The translations under genes and the position numbers were made by a program. A stretch of 64,000 nucleotides of DNA. Source: Alkalicoccus halolimnae. GTDB taxonomy: Bacteria > Bacillota > Bacilli > Bacillales > Salisediminibacteriaceae. Where the stretch lies: positions 434,001-498,000 of the forward strand of contig NZ_CP144914.1 in assembly GCF_008014775.2 (NCBI RefSeq), read 5' to 3'. The notes below the pieces were generated by a model, which worked only from the letters and a program-made list of their open reading frames with translations, did no database searches and had not been told where the DNA came from. Positions 8,348-15,973 of this stretch are shown here, one piece after another (the first letter of the stretch is position 1; each line of letters opens with the position of its first letter).

Positions 8348-9568
8348 TTACCGGCTGTTTTTTCGAGTGACCCAGAAGATGCCGGGTACTATCAGCATAG
8401 CCGCAACGAGGGCATATAATTGTGCTGTGTTCAGCACGGCGAAGAGCAGGTAGGCGAGGAACGGGCCGGCAGCAGCACCGATGTCCTGCAGTATGGACAA
8501 GTTCGTCATCACCTTCACCCTCGATGAAGAATCAGGCTGGTCAGCGGCTTTCGTCAAAATAAAAACTTCCAGAAAAACAGCACTGAGCTGGAGAACGACG
8601 ACGATTAAAAGAAAGGTAATCAGTTGATCGGCAAGTCCGGAAAATAAACTGGAAAGAGAAGCTGTAATCAGAAACGAGCCTAAAAGAAAGGATCTGCGCC
8701 GTGTCTGATCAATGATTCTTCCAGCCAGCGGGGATAAAATCGGCTCGAGAAGTCCCCGGAATAACTGAAGAAAGCTTGAGACCGCTGCCGCGCCGAGGGA
8801 AAGGGACAGGACATCGAAACTTCCGTCCAGCACATTTTCCACGAGCAGAGGCAGGGTCGATTTTAATACGCCGTCAAAGGTAATTGTAAGCAGGACAGCG
8901 GTAACGAAAATAGCTGCAAGTCCCGCCTTATTTTCAACGGGGACCTTTTGTACTTCTGCTGGACTGCTGGAACTGCTCTCAGATACGGTTAAGCGGCCGT
9001 TCATCAGCAGTACAAAGGGAAAGACTGCAAACGTTAATACCGCAAACAGGGTAAGCACAAAAGTGATGCCGAACGGTTCGATCATCAAAGCTCCAGCTGC
9101 CATTCCAATGAGGGCGCCGACTCTCGTTATTCCTTTATGCAGGCCGAAAAGGTAGCCCCTGTCCTCATTGTTGGACCACTGCGGGATCGCAAAATAAGCG
9201 CCCAGTCTGAAGAAAGTCCAGGCGGCTCCCCATAGACACCGGGCAGCAAAAAGTAGAACAAAGCCCTGCAGCCAGCCATATCCGAGCGTTGTCAGTACGG
9301 CAAGTGAAAGGGCAGCAGCAAACCCCATTCGAAAGGATATATGGTGATACAGCTTTGCGATAATCGGGTTAAGCGGGATGCGGATAAAACGATTGACGGA
9401 GAGAAGCACGCCGATCTGCCAGTACGCGGTTAATCCCATCTCCTCCCAGTATAAAGGCAGGATGACATACATCAGTCCGTCTCCCAGTAGAGAGAGGGCT
9501 GTGATGATTCCCATGATGCGAACTTGACTGCGAACGGAAAGACTTCCCGCTTTTATACGGGCGATCAT
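8348..9568 (-). CDS. MFS transporter
   Basis: A 406-residue integral membrane protein with about twelve hydrophobic segments and the arrangement of a major facilitator transporter: GDGLMYVILPLYW in the first helix, an RFIRIPLNPIIAKL loop, and a central acidic/serine-rich cytoplasmic loop (about 195-215, TVSESSSSSPAE). The second half has PLLVENVLDGSFD and a LSPLAGRIIDQTRRR loop that resembles the repeated motif A. It is probably a proton-driven exporter; the substrate is not predictable. The start ATG lacks a strong ribosome binding site, so the N-terminus is uncertain by up to about 18 residues. It is monocistronic. Confidence 0.8.
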   Translation of the reverse strand: MIARIKAGSLSVRSQVRIMGIITALSLLGDGLMYVILPLYWEEMGLTAYWQIGVLLSVNRFIRIPLNPIIAKLYHHISFRMGFAAALSLAVLTTLGYGWLQGFVLLFAARCLWGAAWTFFRLGAYFAIPQWSNNEDRGYLFGLHKGITRVGALIGMAAGALMIEPFGITFVLTLFAVLTFAVFPFVLLMNGRLTVSESSSSSPAEVQKVPVENKAGLAAIFVTAVLLTITFDGVLKSTLPLLVENVLDGSFDVLSLSLGAAAVSSFLQLFRGLLEPILSPLAGRIIDQTRRRSFLLGSFLITASLSSLFSGLADQLITFLLIVVVLQLSAVFLEVFILTKAADQPDSSSRVKVMTNLSILQDIGAAAGPFLAYLLFAVLNTAQLYALVAAMLIVPGIFWVTRKNSR

Positions 9569-9683
9569 AATAAACGTGTTCCGGCTTGTGTGATCCGTTC
9601 CGGAAGGCTGCCCGGTTTAATGATTGCGAAAAAAGGGATATGTGCTACGGTCCATCACGTCCTTCTAATAAAATGAATGGTGT

Positions 9684-9945
9684 TTGACTATTATTATAGG
9701 GAGGTTTTATTAAGGTACAATTAATTTTCCTTAAAGCTTATGGAGGAGGAGAATTATTTAATAGAAGCGTGGAAAAAGACAGCGCAGGTAGAAAAATCCT
9801 TGCAAATGAAGAAGTCCATTCGGTGTCAGACATGACAACAGCCGGTAATCATAATCATGAAGGGGTTATAACACTCTTTCCCTGGTGTTACGAAAGCAGG
9901 CATGATGACGCTTTATAAGGTCGTCATCGTGCCTGCTTTTTTCTT
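9684..9945 (+). ncRNA. candidate small RNA or short-peptide transcript with strong terminator
   Basis: In the gene-free stretch 9569-10155 there is a plausible promoter (TTGACT 9684-9689, 18 bases, TATTAA 9708-9713) and, about 180 bases later, a long terminator stem (AAAGCAGGCATGATGACG / CGTCATCGTGCCTGCTTTTTT, 9893-9942) in the same direction. Between them are two short ORFs, 31 codons (9739-9834, behind no separate RBS) and a GTG frame of 49 codons (9769-9918), neither recognised. It does not show the conserved T-box or other riboswitch motifs I know. Confidence 0.35.
9893..9942 (+). terminator. strong intrinsic terminator
   Basis: An eighteen-base arm (AAAGCAGGCATGATGACG) pairs with its complement with only one mismatch, around an eleven-base loop, and is followed by six T residues. 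It has no annotated gene upstream on the plus strand, so it probably ends the candidate small transcript. Confidence 0.8.
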
Positions 9946-10155
9946 GTTTTATGGAAACTTATATAAATTCAGAATGGAAATTTTGTAAAAACAAACTGTC
10001 GATTGAAGCGAAAGGGAGCAGGTCCGGTGGGATGGAGCAAATTCTTGACGGATTCAGAAGGGGGTTAAAACCAGCCCTGCGGAAAGTGTCCGCCTGAAGT
10101 GAACAGTATTCTCGAATTTAGAACGAACGGGAATTGGCAGGAGCAGGTATTTATT

Positions 10156-10971
10156 TTAAGACGAAGCGAAACGGAGCAGGTGAGCGAGTAAAGTGGCAGG
10201 CTGGTCCTCCTGTACTAAGTGACCTGCTTCCGGCACAGAAATAAAGAGCGAGTCCGGGATCGCCTGATGCAGCTGTCTGCCTTTCTCTATCGGAATCCAA
10301 GTATCCTCCTCTCCCCAGATTAATAAAGCCGGCACCTGGATGTGAGGATAGCTTTCTTCTATTTCATCTGTGAATGTTTGGTCTGCCTGGGCAATCTGCC
10401 GGTAGAAAGCAGCCTGTCCTTCTTTTCCTGACCAAGGAGCTTTAATGCCGCTAAGCGTCTCTGCGTTCATCTCCTTAAACATCGCACTCTGCACATAAGC
10501 AGAGACGATCGAATCATGAATGTAGGAAGGAATCCCGCGGAATGCCTTCTCATACTCGTTTACATGAGAAAAGAAGGGGGAGCCCCATGGTCCGACAGCA
10601 ACTGGATCTATGAGTATCATTTTCTTAAATGGCCAATTGTTTAATAAATGGGTGCGGAGCACAGTTGTTCCTCCAAAATCATGACCGATCATAACAGGGT
10701 TTTCCATTTTCCAATGGGTAAGCAGCTCGTGAAGGACTTGATTCTGTATGCCGAGTGAAACATTCTCCCCTTTTTCTGATAATCCGTAGCCGGGCAGATC
10801 ATAATAGTAGACGGTAAACCATTGGCTGAGACCCGGTATAATATGCCGCCAGTTAAAGGAAGACCAGGGCGTGCCGTGCACTAATATTAAAGGAGGGCCC
10901 TCCCCGGAAATTCCATACTTCACTTCGCCGTAATTCGAACGAAACGATTTATTAAGAGAATAATTGTTCAT
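10156..10971 (-). CDS. alpha/beta hydrolase with Asp nucleophile (dehalogenase/epoxide hydrolase-like)
   Basis: A 271-residue cytoplasmic enzyme with the complete alpha/beta-hydrolase fold. It has the HGTPWSS oxyanion loop, the nucleophile elbow GHDFGG (Asp in place of Ser, as in haloalkane and haloacetate dehalogenases and epoxide hydrolases), the acid in WGEEDTWIP and the catalytic histidine in AGHLVQED. The length is normal for the family. An ideal ribosome binding site (AAAGGAGG, six bases spacing) fixes the start. The Asp nucleophile suggests C-halogen or epoxide hydrolysis rather than esterase action; the substrate is unknown. It is monocistronic. Confidence 0.85.
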   Translation of the reverse strand: MNNYSLNKSFRSNYGEVKYGISGEGPPLILVHGTPWSSFNWRHIIPGLSQWFTVYYYDLPGYGLSEKGENVSLGIQNQVLHELLTHWKMENPVMIGHDFGGTTVLRTHLLNNWPFKKMILIDPVAVGPWGSPFFSHVNEYEKAFRGIPSYIHDSIVSAYVQSAMFKEMNAETLSGIKAPWSGKEGQAAFYRQIAQADQTFTDEIEESYPHIQVPALLIWGEEDTWIPIEKGRQLHQAIPDSLFISVPEAGHLVQEDQPATLLAHLLRFASS

Positions 10972-10998
10972 AAAGAACCTCCTTTATATAGTTTTTTG

Positions 10999-11050
10999 AG
11001 ACGTCTGCGGAATGTGTGGAGATCCTCCCGGACGTCAGGGGAATCGCATG
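10999..11050 (+). repeat. fragment of the dispersed repeat
   Basis: GACGTCTGCGGAATGTGTGGAGATCCTCCCGGACGTCAGGGGAATCGCATG contains the block AGATCCTCCCGGACGTCAGGG, which also occurs at 3592-3612 and, with changes, 17332-17352. It sits between the hydrolase gene and the glpF leader. Confidence 0.5.
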
Positions 11051-11148
11051 TTTTCTTCTCTCTATATTAGTCCTGTTCTTCCGAAGTATAAAAGATAATC
11101 CCCGTTTTTTCGGTGAAAATAGGTCTTAGGACATGTTCTATGGTACGT

Positions 11149-11270
11149 TTGACACCGTTTTCAAAAAATGATAGTCTCATAAATAAGTTAATATTCAGGC
11201 CGAGATACGGAGTGAGCCGCGCACAGAAAGACAGTCCCTCAGTTGGGATCTGCCGCTGTGCGCGTTTTTT
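11149..11270 (+). promoter_or_regulatory. glpF-type promoter and leader with conditional terminator
   Basis: The promoter is TTGACA (11149-11154), a 17-base spacer and TAGTCT (11172-11177). About 35 bases after the expected start, the arms GCGCACAG (11219-11226) and CTGTGCGC (11256-11263), followed by GTTTTTT, form an intrinsic terminator inside the 5' leader of the channel gene. This layout matches the glycerol-regulated leaders of B. subtilis glp genes, where GlpP with glycerol-3-phosphate permits read-through. GlpP is not encoded in the window; its involvement is an inference. Confidence 0.6.
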
Positions 11271-11316
11271 ATGTCCAAAATGCCTCTCGGCCGCAAATCT
11301 GAAGGAGGAGATAGCA

Positions 11317-12141
11317 ATGTCGGTGTATATTGCAGAGATTATTGGGACGATGATACTGATCATTTTCGGCGGCGGTGTAGTAGCAAACGTCAATTTGGAA
11401 AAATCAAAAGCTCAGGGAGGCGGCTGGATCGTGGTCGCTTTCGGGTGGGGGTTTGCCGTAGCAATGGCGGTCTATGCGGTTGGTCAGTACTCCGGGGCCC
11501 ACATCAATCCGGCCGTGACGCTTGGGTTTGCCTCTGTAGGGGAGTTTGACTGGGCCCTCGTACCGGGCTATATCGCCTCCCAGGTTTTCGGTGCGATGAT
11601 CGGCGGTATGATCGTCTATGCCCATTTTAAGGATCATTTCAAAGAAACCCCCGATGCTAATGTAAAGCTGGGGGTCTTCTCGACAGATCCGGCGATTCCA
11701 AACCGGTTCTCCAATTTTTTGACGGAATTTATCGGAACCGCTGTCCTTGTCGGCGGACTGCTCAGCATCGGTGCCAACGAATTTACGGAAGGGCTGAATC
11801 CGCTGATCGTCGGTTTTCTGATTACCGCGATTGGACTTTCACTCGGGGGACCGACGGGCTATGCCATCAACCCGGCTCGTGACCTCGGTCCGCGGATTGC
11901 CCACATGCTCCTGCCCATCCCCGGCAAGCGCGATTCCAACTGGGGATACGCACTGATTCCTATCTTCGGTCCGATCTTCGGAGGGATTTTCGGTGCTATG
12001 ATGTACCGCTCTTTCTTCCTCGAAGAAGGGTTTACGGCTTTCGGTGTTTTTACAGGCGTTACGATCGTCGTTCTCGCTGCTCTGCGTTTCACGACGAAGC
12101 GGCATGAGCCGATGGCTGGTAATCCGGATGTGGAAAACTAA
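11317..12141 (+). CDS. glpF: MIP-family channel, glycerol uptake facilitator
   Basis: A 274-residue membrane channel of the aquaglyceroporin family. Both signature loops are present, HINPAVT in the first half and AINPARD in the second, and about six hydrophobic helices surround them. FGWGFAVAMAVY and TEFIGTAVLVGGL are typical of GlpF. The Asp after the second NPAR points to a glycerol-type pore. The frame is open upstream to 11113, but AAGGAGGAG at 11302-11310 fixes the start at 11317, and the upstream part is leader RNA. No glpK follows, unlike the usual glpFK operon; a terminator does. Confidence 0.92.
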   Translation: MSVYIAEIIGTMILIIFGGGVVANVNLEKSKAQGGGWIVVAFGWGFAVAMAVYAVGQYSGAHINPAVTLGFASVGEFDWALVPGYIASQVFGAMIGGMIVYAHFKDHFKETPDANVKLGVFSTDPAIPNRFSNFLTEFIGTAVLVGGLLSIGANEFTEGLNPLIVGFLITAIGLSLGGPTGYAINPARDLGPRIAHMLLPIPGKRDSNWGYALIPIFGPIFGGIFGAMMYRSFFLEEGFTAFGVFTGVTIVVLAALRFTTKRHEPMAGNPDVEN

Positions 12142-12262
12142 AGAAGAGTGGGTGGTGCTCCAATGTTAATATGCCCAAAAAATCAGTATTGTTTCATAAA
12201 ACAGCAGAGTCCAAACTCTGTGGGAGATATTTTCTGAGAAAAAGAAGAATTCGATGGAGGAT

Positions 12263-12303
12263 AAAAAAGCATTCATGCCGGGTTCCCGGCGTGAATGCTT
12301 TTG
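12263..12303 (+). terminator. terminator after glpF
   Basis: AAAAGCATTCATGCCGGG and CCCGGCGTGAATGCTTTT form a seventeen-pair stem with a two-base loop, ending in TTTTG. The A and T flanks allow function in both directions. Confidence 0.85.
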
Positions 12304-12487
12304 CATCGGGCAGAGTCACTTCCGCTCGGGAAGCCATATCTAAATTAAATCCATTTTTAAGCAGCTGTTCTACGTTTATTTCCGAACGTTGTGAAGGATT
12401 TCCATGTTCGGAAATCCTTTTCTCACAGCGGCTCACGAAATTGGTTCACATAAAAAAACATTAATCTAATAAAGATTGTAAATCTCA

Positions 12488-12548
12488 TTGACAATGATTC
12501 TCATTTGCAGTAGTATTGCTTTTAGAGCTTCATTGATAATCGTTATCA
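12488..12548 (+). promoter_or_regulatory. Fur-controlled promoter with two Fur boxes
   Basis: The promoter is TTGACA (12488-12493), 17 bases, TAGTAT (12511-12516). TGACAATGATTCTCA (12489-12503) overlaps the -35, and TGATAATCGTTATCA (12534-12548) lies just after the expected start site. Both match the 7-1-7 Fur box TGATAATNATTATCA, with two mismatches and one. This arrangement predicts strong iron repression of the binding-protein gene that follows. Confidence 0.85.
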
Positions 12549-12595
12549 ATTATCCAGCTTTAAAACCATACATACTACTAGGGGGAAATAACAGC

Positions 12596-13792
12596 ATGAA
12601 AAAGTACAGGAAAGTGTTTTTATTCAGCGTAGCGGCTCCAATGTTATTTACAATAGCAGCATGCGGAAGTAATGACGGGGCGGAAGAGAACGACGGAGCT
12701 TCTGAGAATACCTCTGGCAATGAAGCGTCCAACGAAGAAGCATCCGGTGAAGAAAATGCAGAAGCGGATGAAGAAGCAAGCGAAGAGAATGCAGACACGG
12801 AAGAAACAGCCAATGAAGAGAATGCAGCAGATGGTGACGCAGGGGAAGTGAATCTTTATACGAGCCGTCACTATGACACCGACCGGGATTTATACGATCA
12901 GTTCACAGAAGAAACCGGCATTGAAGTCAACGTCATTGAAGGCGAAGGCGATGAACTGATTGAGCGTATCAATATAGAAGGCGAAAGTACAGAAGCTGAT
13001 GTCTTCATCACTGCGGATGCGGGAAATCTCTACACAGCAAAAGAAAATGAATTACTGCAGGAAGTGGAGAGTGAGACACTGACCGAAAATGTACCGGAAA
13101 ATCTTCGTGATGTTGATAATCAGTGGTTCGGCCTCACGAAACGTGCCCGCGTTATCGTTTATAATGAAGAAACGGTGGATCCGGAAGATTTAAGTACGTA
13201 TGAAGCTCTTACAGAACCGGAGTGGGAAGACAGCATAGCGGTTCGTTCATCAGACAATATGTATAATATTTCGCTGCTTTCTTCTTTAATTGAGATAAAT
13301 GGAGAAGAAGAAGCAGAAGAATGGGCGCAGGGTATCGTAGACAATATGGCAAGAGATCCTCAGGGAGGGGATCGTGACCAGGCAAAAGCGATTGTAGCTG
13401 GTGAAGGTGACGTTGCCATTATGAATACTTATTATATCGGCGGTATGCTCGAATCAGAAGATCCTGAAGAGCAGGAAGTAGCAGAATCTGTCGGCGTATT
13501 CTTCCCTAACCAGGATACAACAGGAACACATATTAACATCAGTGGTGCCGGCGTAACGAACCATTCACAAAACGAAGAAAATGCTCAGGAATTTATTGAA
13601 TTTCTTTCAGGTGAAGATGCCCAGGGAAGTTTTGCTGAAGCAAATAACGAATACCCTGTAAATGAAAACGTGGAGTGGACCGAGCTTCTGGAATCATGGG
13701 GTGAATTCGAAGAACAGGATATTAACTTATCTGTACTAGGTGAAAACCAGCAGGAAGCGATCCGTATATTCGACCGTGTCGGCTGGCAGTAA
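12596..13792 (+). CDS. ferric iron ABC transporter substrate-binding lipoprotein (FutA/FbpA type)
   Basis: A 398-residue secreted lipoprotein. The signal peptide ends in a lipobox (FTIAAC) with the lipidated Cys at about 22. A very acidic, Ala/Glu/Asn-rich linker of about 55 residues follows, then the binding domain beginning VNLYTSRHYDTD. Features typical of ferric-binding proteins are LYTSRHY, DVFITADAGNLY and the Tyr pair in NTYYIGGM that would ligate iron. The start at 12596 is set by AGGGGGA and the signal peptide. Two Fur boxes precede it. The permease follows at 14075 after a terminator; no ATPase is encoded nearby. Confidence 0.9.
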   Translation: MKKYRKVFLFSVAAPMLFTIAACGSNDGAEENDGASENTSGNEASNEEASGEENAEADEEASEENADTEETANEENAADGDAGEVNLYTSRHYDTDRDLYDQFTEETGIEVNVIEGEGDELIERINIEGESTEADVFITADAGNLYTAKENELLQEVESETLTENVPENLRDVDNQWFGLTKRARVIVYNEETVDPEDLSTYEALTEPEWEDSIAVRSSDNMYNISLLSSLIEINGEEEAEEWAQGIVDNMARDPQGGDRDQAKAIVAGEGDVAIMNTYYIGGMLESEDPEEQEVAESVGVFFPNQDTTGTHINISGAGVTNHSQNEENAQEFIEFLSGEDAQGSFAEANNEYPVNENVEWTELLESWGEFEEQDINLSVLGENQQEAIRIFDRVGWQ

Positions 13793-13866
13793 GAGATAGT
13801 CTAAAAAGGTCTCTTTAAAAGAACTGGGAGGCCGGGCTGAAGTCACGAAAAAGCCGGACAAACGAT

Positions 13867-13905
13867 AAAAAAGCCTGTCAGACGGAATTTGTCTGACAGG
13901 CTTTC
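13867..13905. terminator. bidirectional hairpin terminator
   Basis: AAAAAAGCCTGTCAGAC and GTCTGACAGGCTTT flank a seven-base loop. The same design, with sequence similarity extending into the flanks (GGACAA..., GTCCGTG.GAAGC), occurs at 15885-15924. Confidence 0.75.
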
Positions 13906-13978
13906 GTCCGTGTGAAGCGGGAATACCATTTTACAGGGAAATTTCTTTTCCACTGCTCAGAACGTAACTTCTTTCATT

Positions 13979-14000
13979 TGACTATGATTTTCGGTATAAT
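13979..14000 (+). promoter_or_regulatory. probable promoter region of the iron permease gene
   Basis: A consensus -10 TATAAT lies at 13995-14000, about 75 bases before the start codon. No good -35 is found at 17 bases; TTTCAT at 13972-13977 is the nearest. TGACTATGATTTTCG (13979-13993) resembles a Fur box weakly (about 10 of 14 positions), so iron control is possible but uncertain. Confidence 0.35.
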
Positions 14001-14074
14001 CCTTGGGAGCGTTCAATCTCTTCCACTGCTGAATAGAATAGATTGATTGAATTTTTCATCAAGGGTGTGTCATC

Positions 14075-15712
14075 ATGGGACGGATTAAACGATTACGAAA
14101 GTATTTAGACATCTGGACAGTATTGAGCCTGTTTTTTATATCCATTATCATTATTCCAAATTTATTAATAGGCTTTAACCTGTTTACAGAAGCCAACGAA
14201 AACTGGCAGCATATAAAAGACTATCTGCTTCAGGAATATATTACAAACTCGGTGCTGCTGATCGTTTTTACAGCTGCGGCGACGATGATTATTGGAACCA
14301 GTTTAGCGTGGCTTGTCACAAATTACCGCTTCCCGCTGAAGAATTTCTTTTCATGGGCGCTTATTCTGCCGTTGGCTATTCCGGCCTATATCGGGGCATA
14401 TGCTTATCACGGCATAGTCAATTACACGGGGGTCATTCAGGCCACATTAAGAAACAGATTCGATATAGAAGTAAACCAGGCGTACTTTGATATTACGAAT
14501 ATCCCTGGAGCGGTGTTTATTTTTACGCTGTTTCTGTTTCCATACGTGTATGTAATTACAAAGGGATTTCTCGAGAGACAGTCAGCCTCCCTCTTTGAAG
14601 ATGCACGGCTTCTCGGGAGCGGCCCTTTTAATACCTTTTTTAAAGCAGGTCTGCCGCTTTCCCGTGCGGCGATCGTAGGTGGAGTAGTTCTCGTGATCCT
14701 GGAAGTACTTAACGACTACGGTGTCGTCAGTTATTTCGGTATCCAGACGTTCAGTACCGCCATTTTCAGAACGTGGTACGGGATGCAGGACCTTGATTCT
14801 GCGATGAAACTGGCGGGCATACTCATGTTTCTCGTTATTATTATTCTTGTTCTGGAGCGGCTCATCCGCGGCCAGAAAAATTACAGTTTCTCCTCTGCGA
14901 ACGTTCGGCCTGTGGAGCCGCAGGAGGTAAAAGGAGTAAAGGGCTGGCTGATTTTCTCTTACTGCTTTTTCATCTTCAGTCTGGCTTTTATCATTCCGAT
15001 GGCGCAGCTGGCTTACTGGGCGATGCTCACTTATGAAAAAGTAATCACAATGGAGTTTATTACTCTCATATTCAATTCCGTGTTTGTCGCAACAATTACG
15101 GCGGTTATCATCGTCTTTATTTCGTTAATAGTAGGCAATTATACCCGTCTTCACAAGGGATTAGGCCCGAAAATTATATCACGGGTTATTATTCTCGGTT
15201 ATTCCATTCCTGGGGCAGCGATCGCCATTGCAGTGATAACTTTGTTTATATCCATTGATGGTTTCCTCGGTTCGATCTCTTCTCTGCTGAATCTGGACGG
15301 GGCAATTGTATTAAGAACTACGCTCGTGATGCTTATTTCCGCCTATATTATTCGATTTATGGCAGTAGGCTATAACGCTATAGAAGCGGGTTTCGAAAAA
15401 ATTGGTACAACCTTTACAGAGGCTTCAAGAGGACTCGGCTTTTCGACAATTAAAACGTTTTTTAAAGTTGATATCCCTCTTTTGAGAGGTGCTATCTTCG
15501 GAGGATTTATTCTCGTATTTGTCGATATCCTGAAAGAGCTTCCTCTGACATTATTCCTGCAGCCGTTTAACTTTTCCACACTTGCCACTCAGGCTTACCG
15601 TTTCGCCAACGATGAGATGGTTCATGAAGCTGCACTGGCATCAATTTTGATCGTGATCGTCAGCGGCTCATGTATCTATTTCTTCCACAGATTTTCACAA
15701 AAAGACTTGTAA
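14075..15712 (+). CDS. ferric iron ABC transporter permease (FbpB type)
   Basis: A 545-residue inner-membrane protein with about twelve transmembrane helices in two homologous halves. Each half has an EAA-like loop for contact with the ATPase: FEDARLLGSGPFNTFFKAGLPL near residue 170-190 and FTEASRGLGFSTIKTFFKVDIP near 445-470. This fused double-permease form is usual for FbpB/FutB iron transporters. It would move iron delivered by the lipoprotein encoded at 12596. The start follows AAGGGTG. The gene has its own promoter-like -10 and a terminator. The partner ATPase is absent from the window and may be shared or encoded elsewhere. Confidence 0.9.
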   Translation: MGRIKRLRKYLDIWTVLSLFFISIIIIPNLLIGFNLFTEANENWQHIKDYLLQEYITNSVLLIVFTAAATMIIGTSLAWLVTNYRFPLKNFFSWALILPLAIPAYIGAYAYHGIVNYTGVIQATLRNRFDIEVNQAYFDITNIPGAVFIFTLFLFPYVYVITKGFLERQSASLFEDARLLGSGPFNTFFKAGLPLSRAAIVGGVVLVILEVLNDYGVVSYFGIQTFSTAIFRTWYGMQDLDSAMKLAGILMFLVIIILVLERLIRGQKNYSFSSANVRPVEPQEVKGVKGWLIFSYCFFIFSLAFIIPMAQLAYWAMLTYEKVITMEFITLIFNSVFVATITAVIIVFISLIVGNYTRLHKGLGPKIISRVIILGYSIPGAAIAIAVITLFISIDGFLGSISSLLNLDGAIVLRTTLVMLISAYIIRFMAVGYNAIEAGFEKIGTTFTEASRGLGFSTIKTFFKVDIPLLRGAIFGGFILVFVDILKELPLTLFLQPFNFSTLATQAYRFANDEMVHEAALASILIVIVSGSCIYFFHRFSQKDL

Positions 15713-15715
15713 CAG

Positions 15716-15765
15716 AAAAGCCGGGTGGACAGCGTGATTACGTCATGCTGCCCACCCGGCTTTTA
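15716..15765 (+). terminator. terminator after the iron permease
   Basis: AAAAGCCGGGTGGACAGC and GCTGCCCACCCGGCTTTT form a long GC-rich stem, starting four bases after the stop codon. Confidence 0.85.
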
Positions 15766-15821
15766 TAGTATTCATTTCCCTGCTTTATTTTCAAGGCAGC
15801 CTGAAAATAAAATGTAAGGAG

Positions 15822-15853
15822 AGGCTGTCTCAAAAGATATATCGAGACAGCCT
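15822..15853. repeat. GGCTGTCTC hairpin repeat
   Basis: AGGCTGTCTC and GAGACAGCCT flank AAAAGATATATC. A related hairpin, GGGCGGTCTC AAAAGA ... GAGACGGCCC, lies at 29479-29510. Short elements of this type are common behind genes in Bacillaceae; here it also resembles a terminator without a T-run. Confidence 0.5.
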
Positions 15854-15884
15854 GGAAAGCAAGTGCGGAGCCGGATAAGTTGTT

Positions 15885-15924
15885 AAAAAGCCTGTTAGAC
15901 AGGAATTTGTCTAACAGGACTTTG
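15885..15924 (-). terminator. terminator of znuA
   Basis: CCTGTTAGAC and GTCTAACAGG pair around a seven-base loop; on the minus strand the stem is followed by CTTTTT. It lies 50 bases beyond the znuA stop and has sequence similarity to the hairpin at 13867-13905. Confidence 0.7.
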
Positions 15925-15973
15925 TCCGTGCGAAGCCGTGCCCCTGTCCTTATGGGTCAGCTCCTTTTAAAGC

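Noticed and set aside
9715..9942. T-box or other known riboswitch
   Set aside because: The CCCTGGTGTTACG stretch before the terminator only loosely recalls the T-box sequence; specifier and AGAGAG-like parts were not found, and no biosynthetic gene follows.
12194..12436. 80-codon minus-strand ORF with a short INVEQLLKNG segment resembling siderophore-binding proteins
   Set aside because: It spans the glpF terminator, the similarity is only about ten residues and there is no ribosome binding site. A tiny remnant is possible but not supported.
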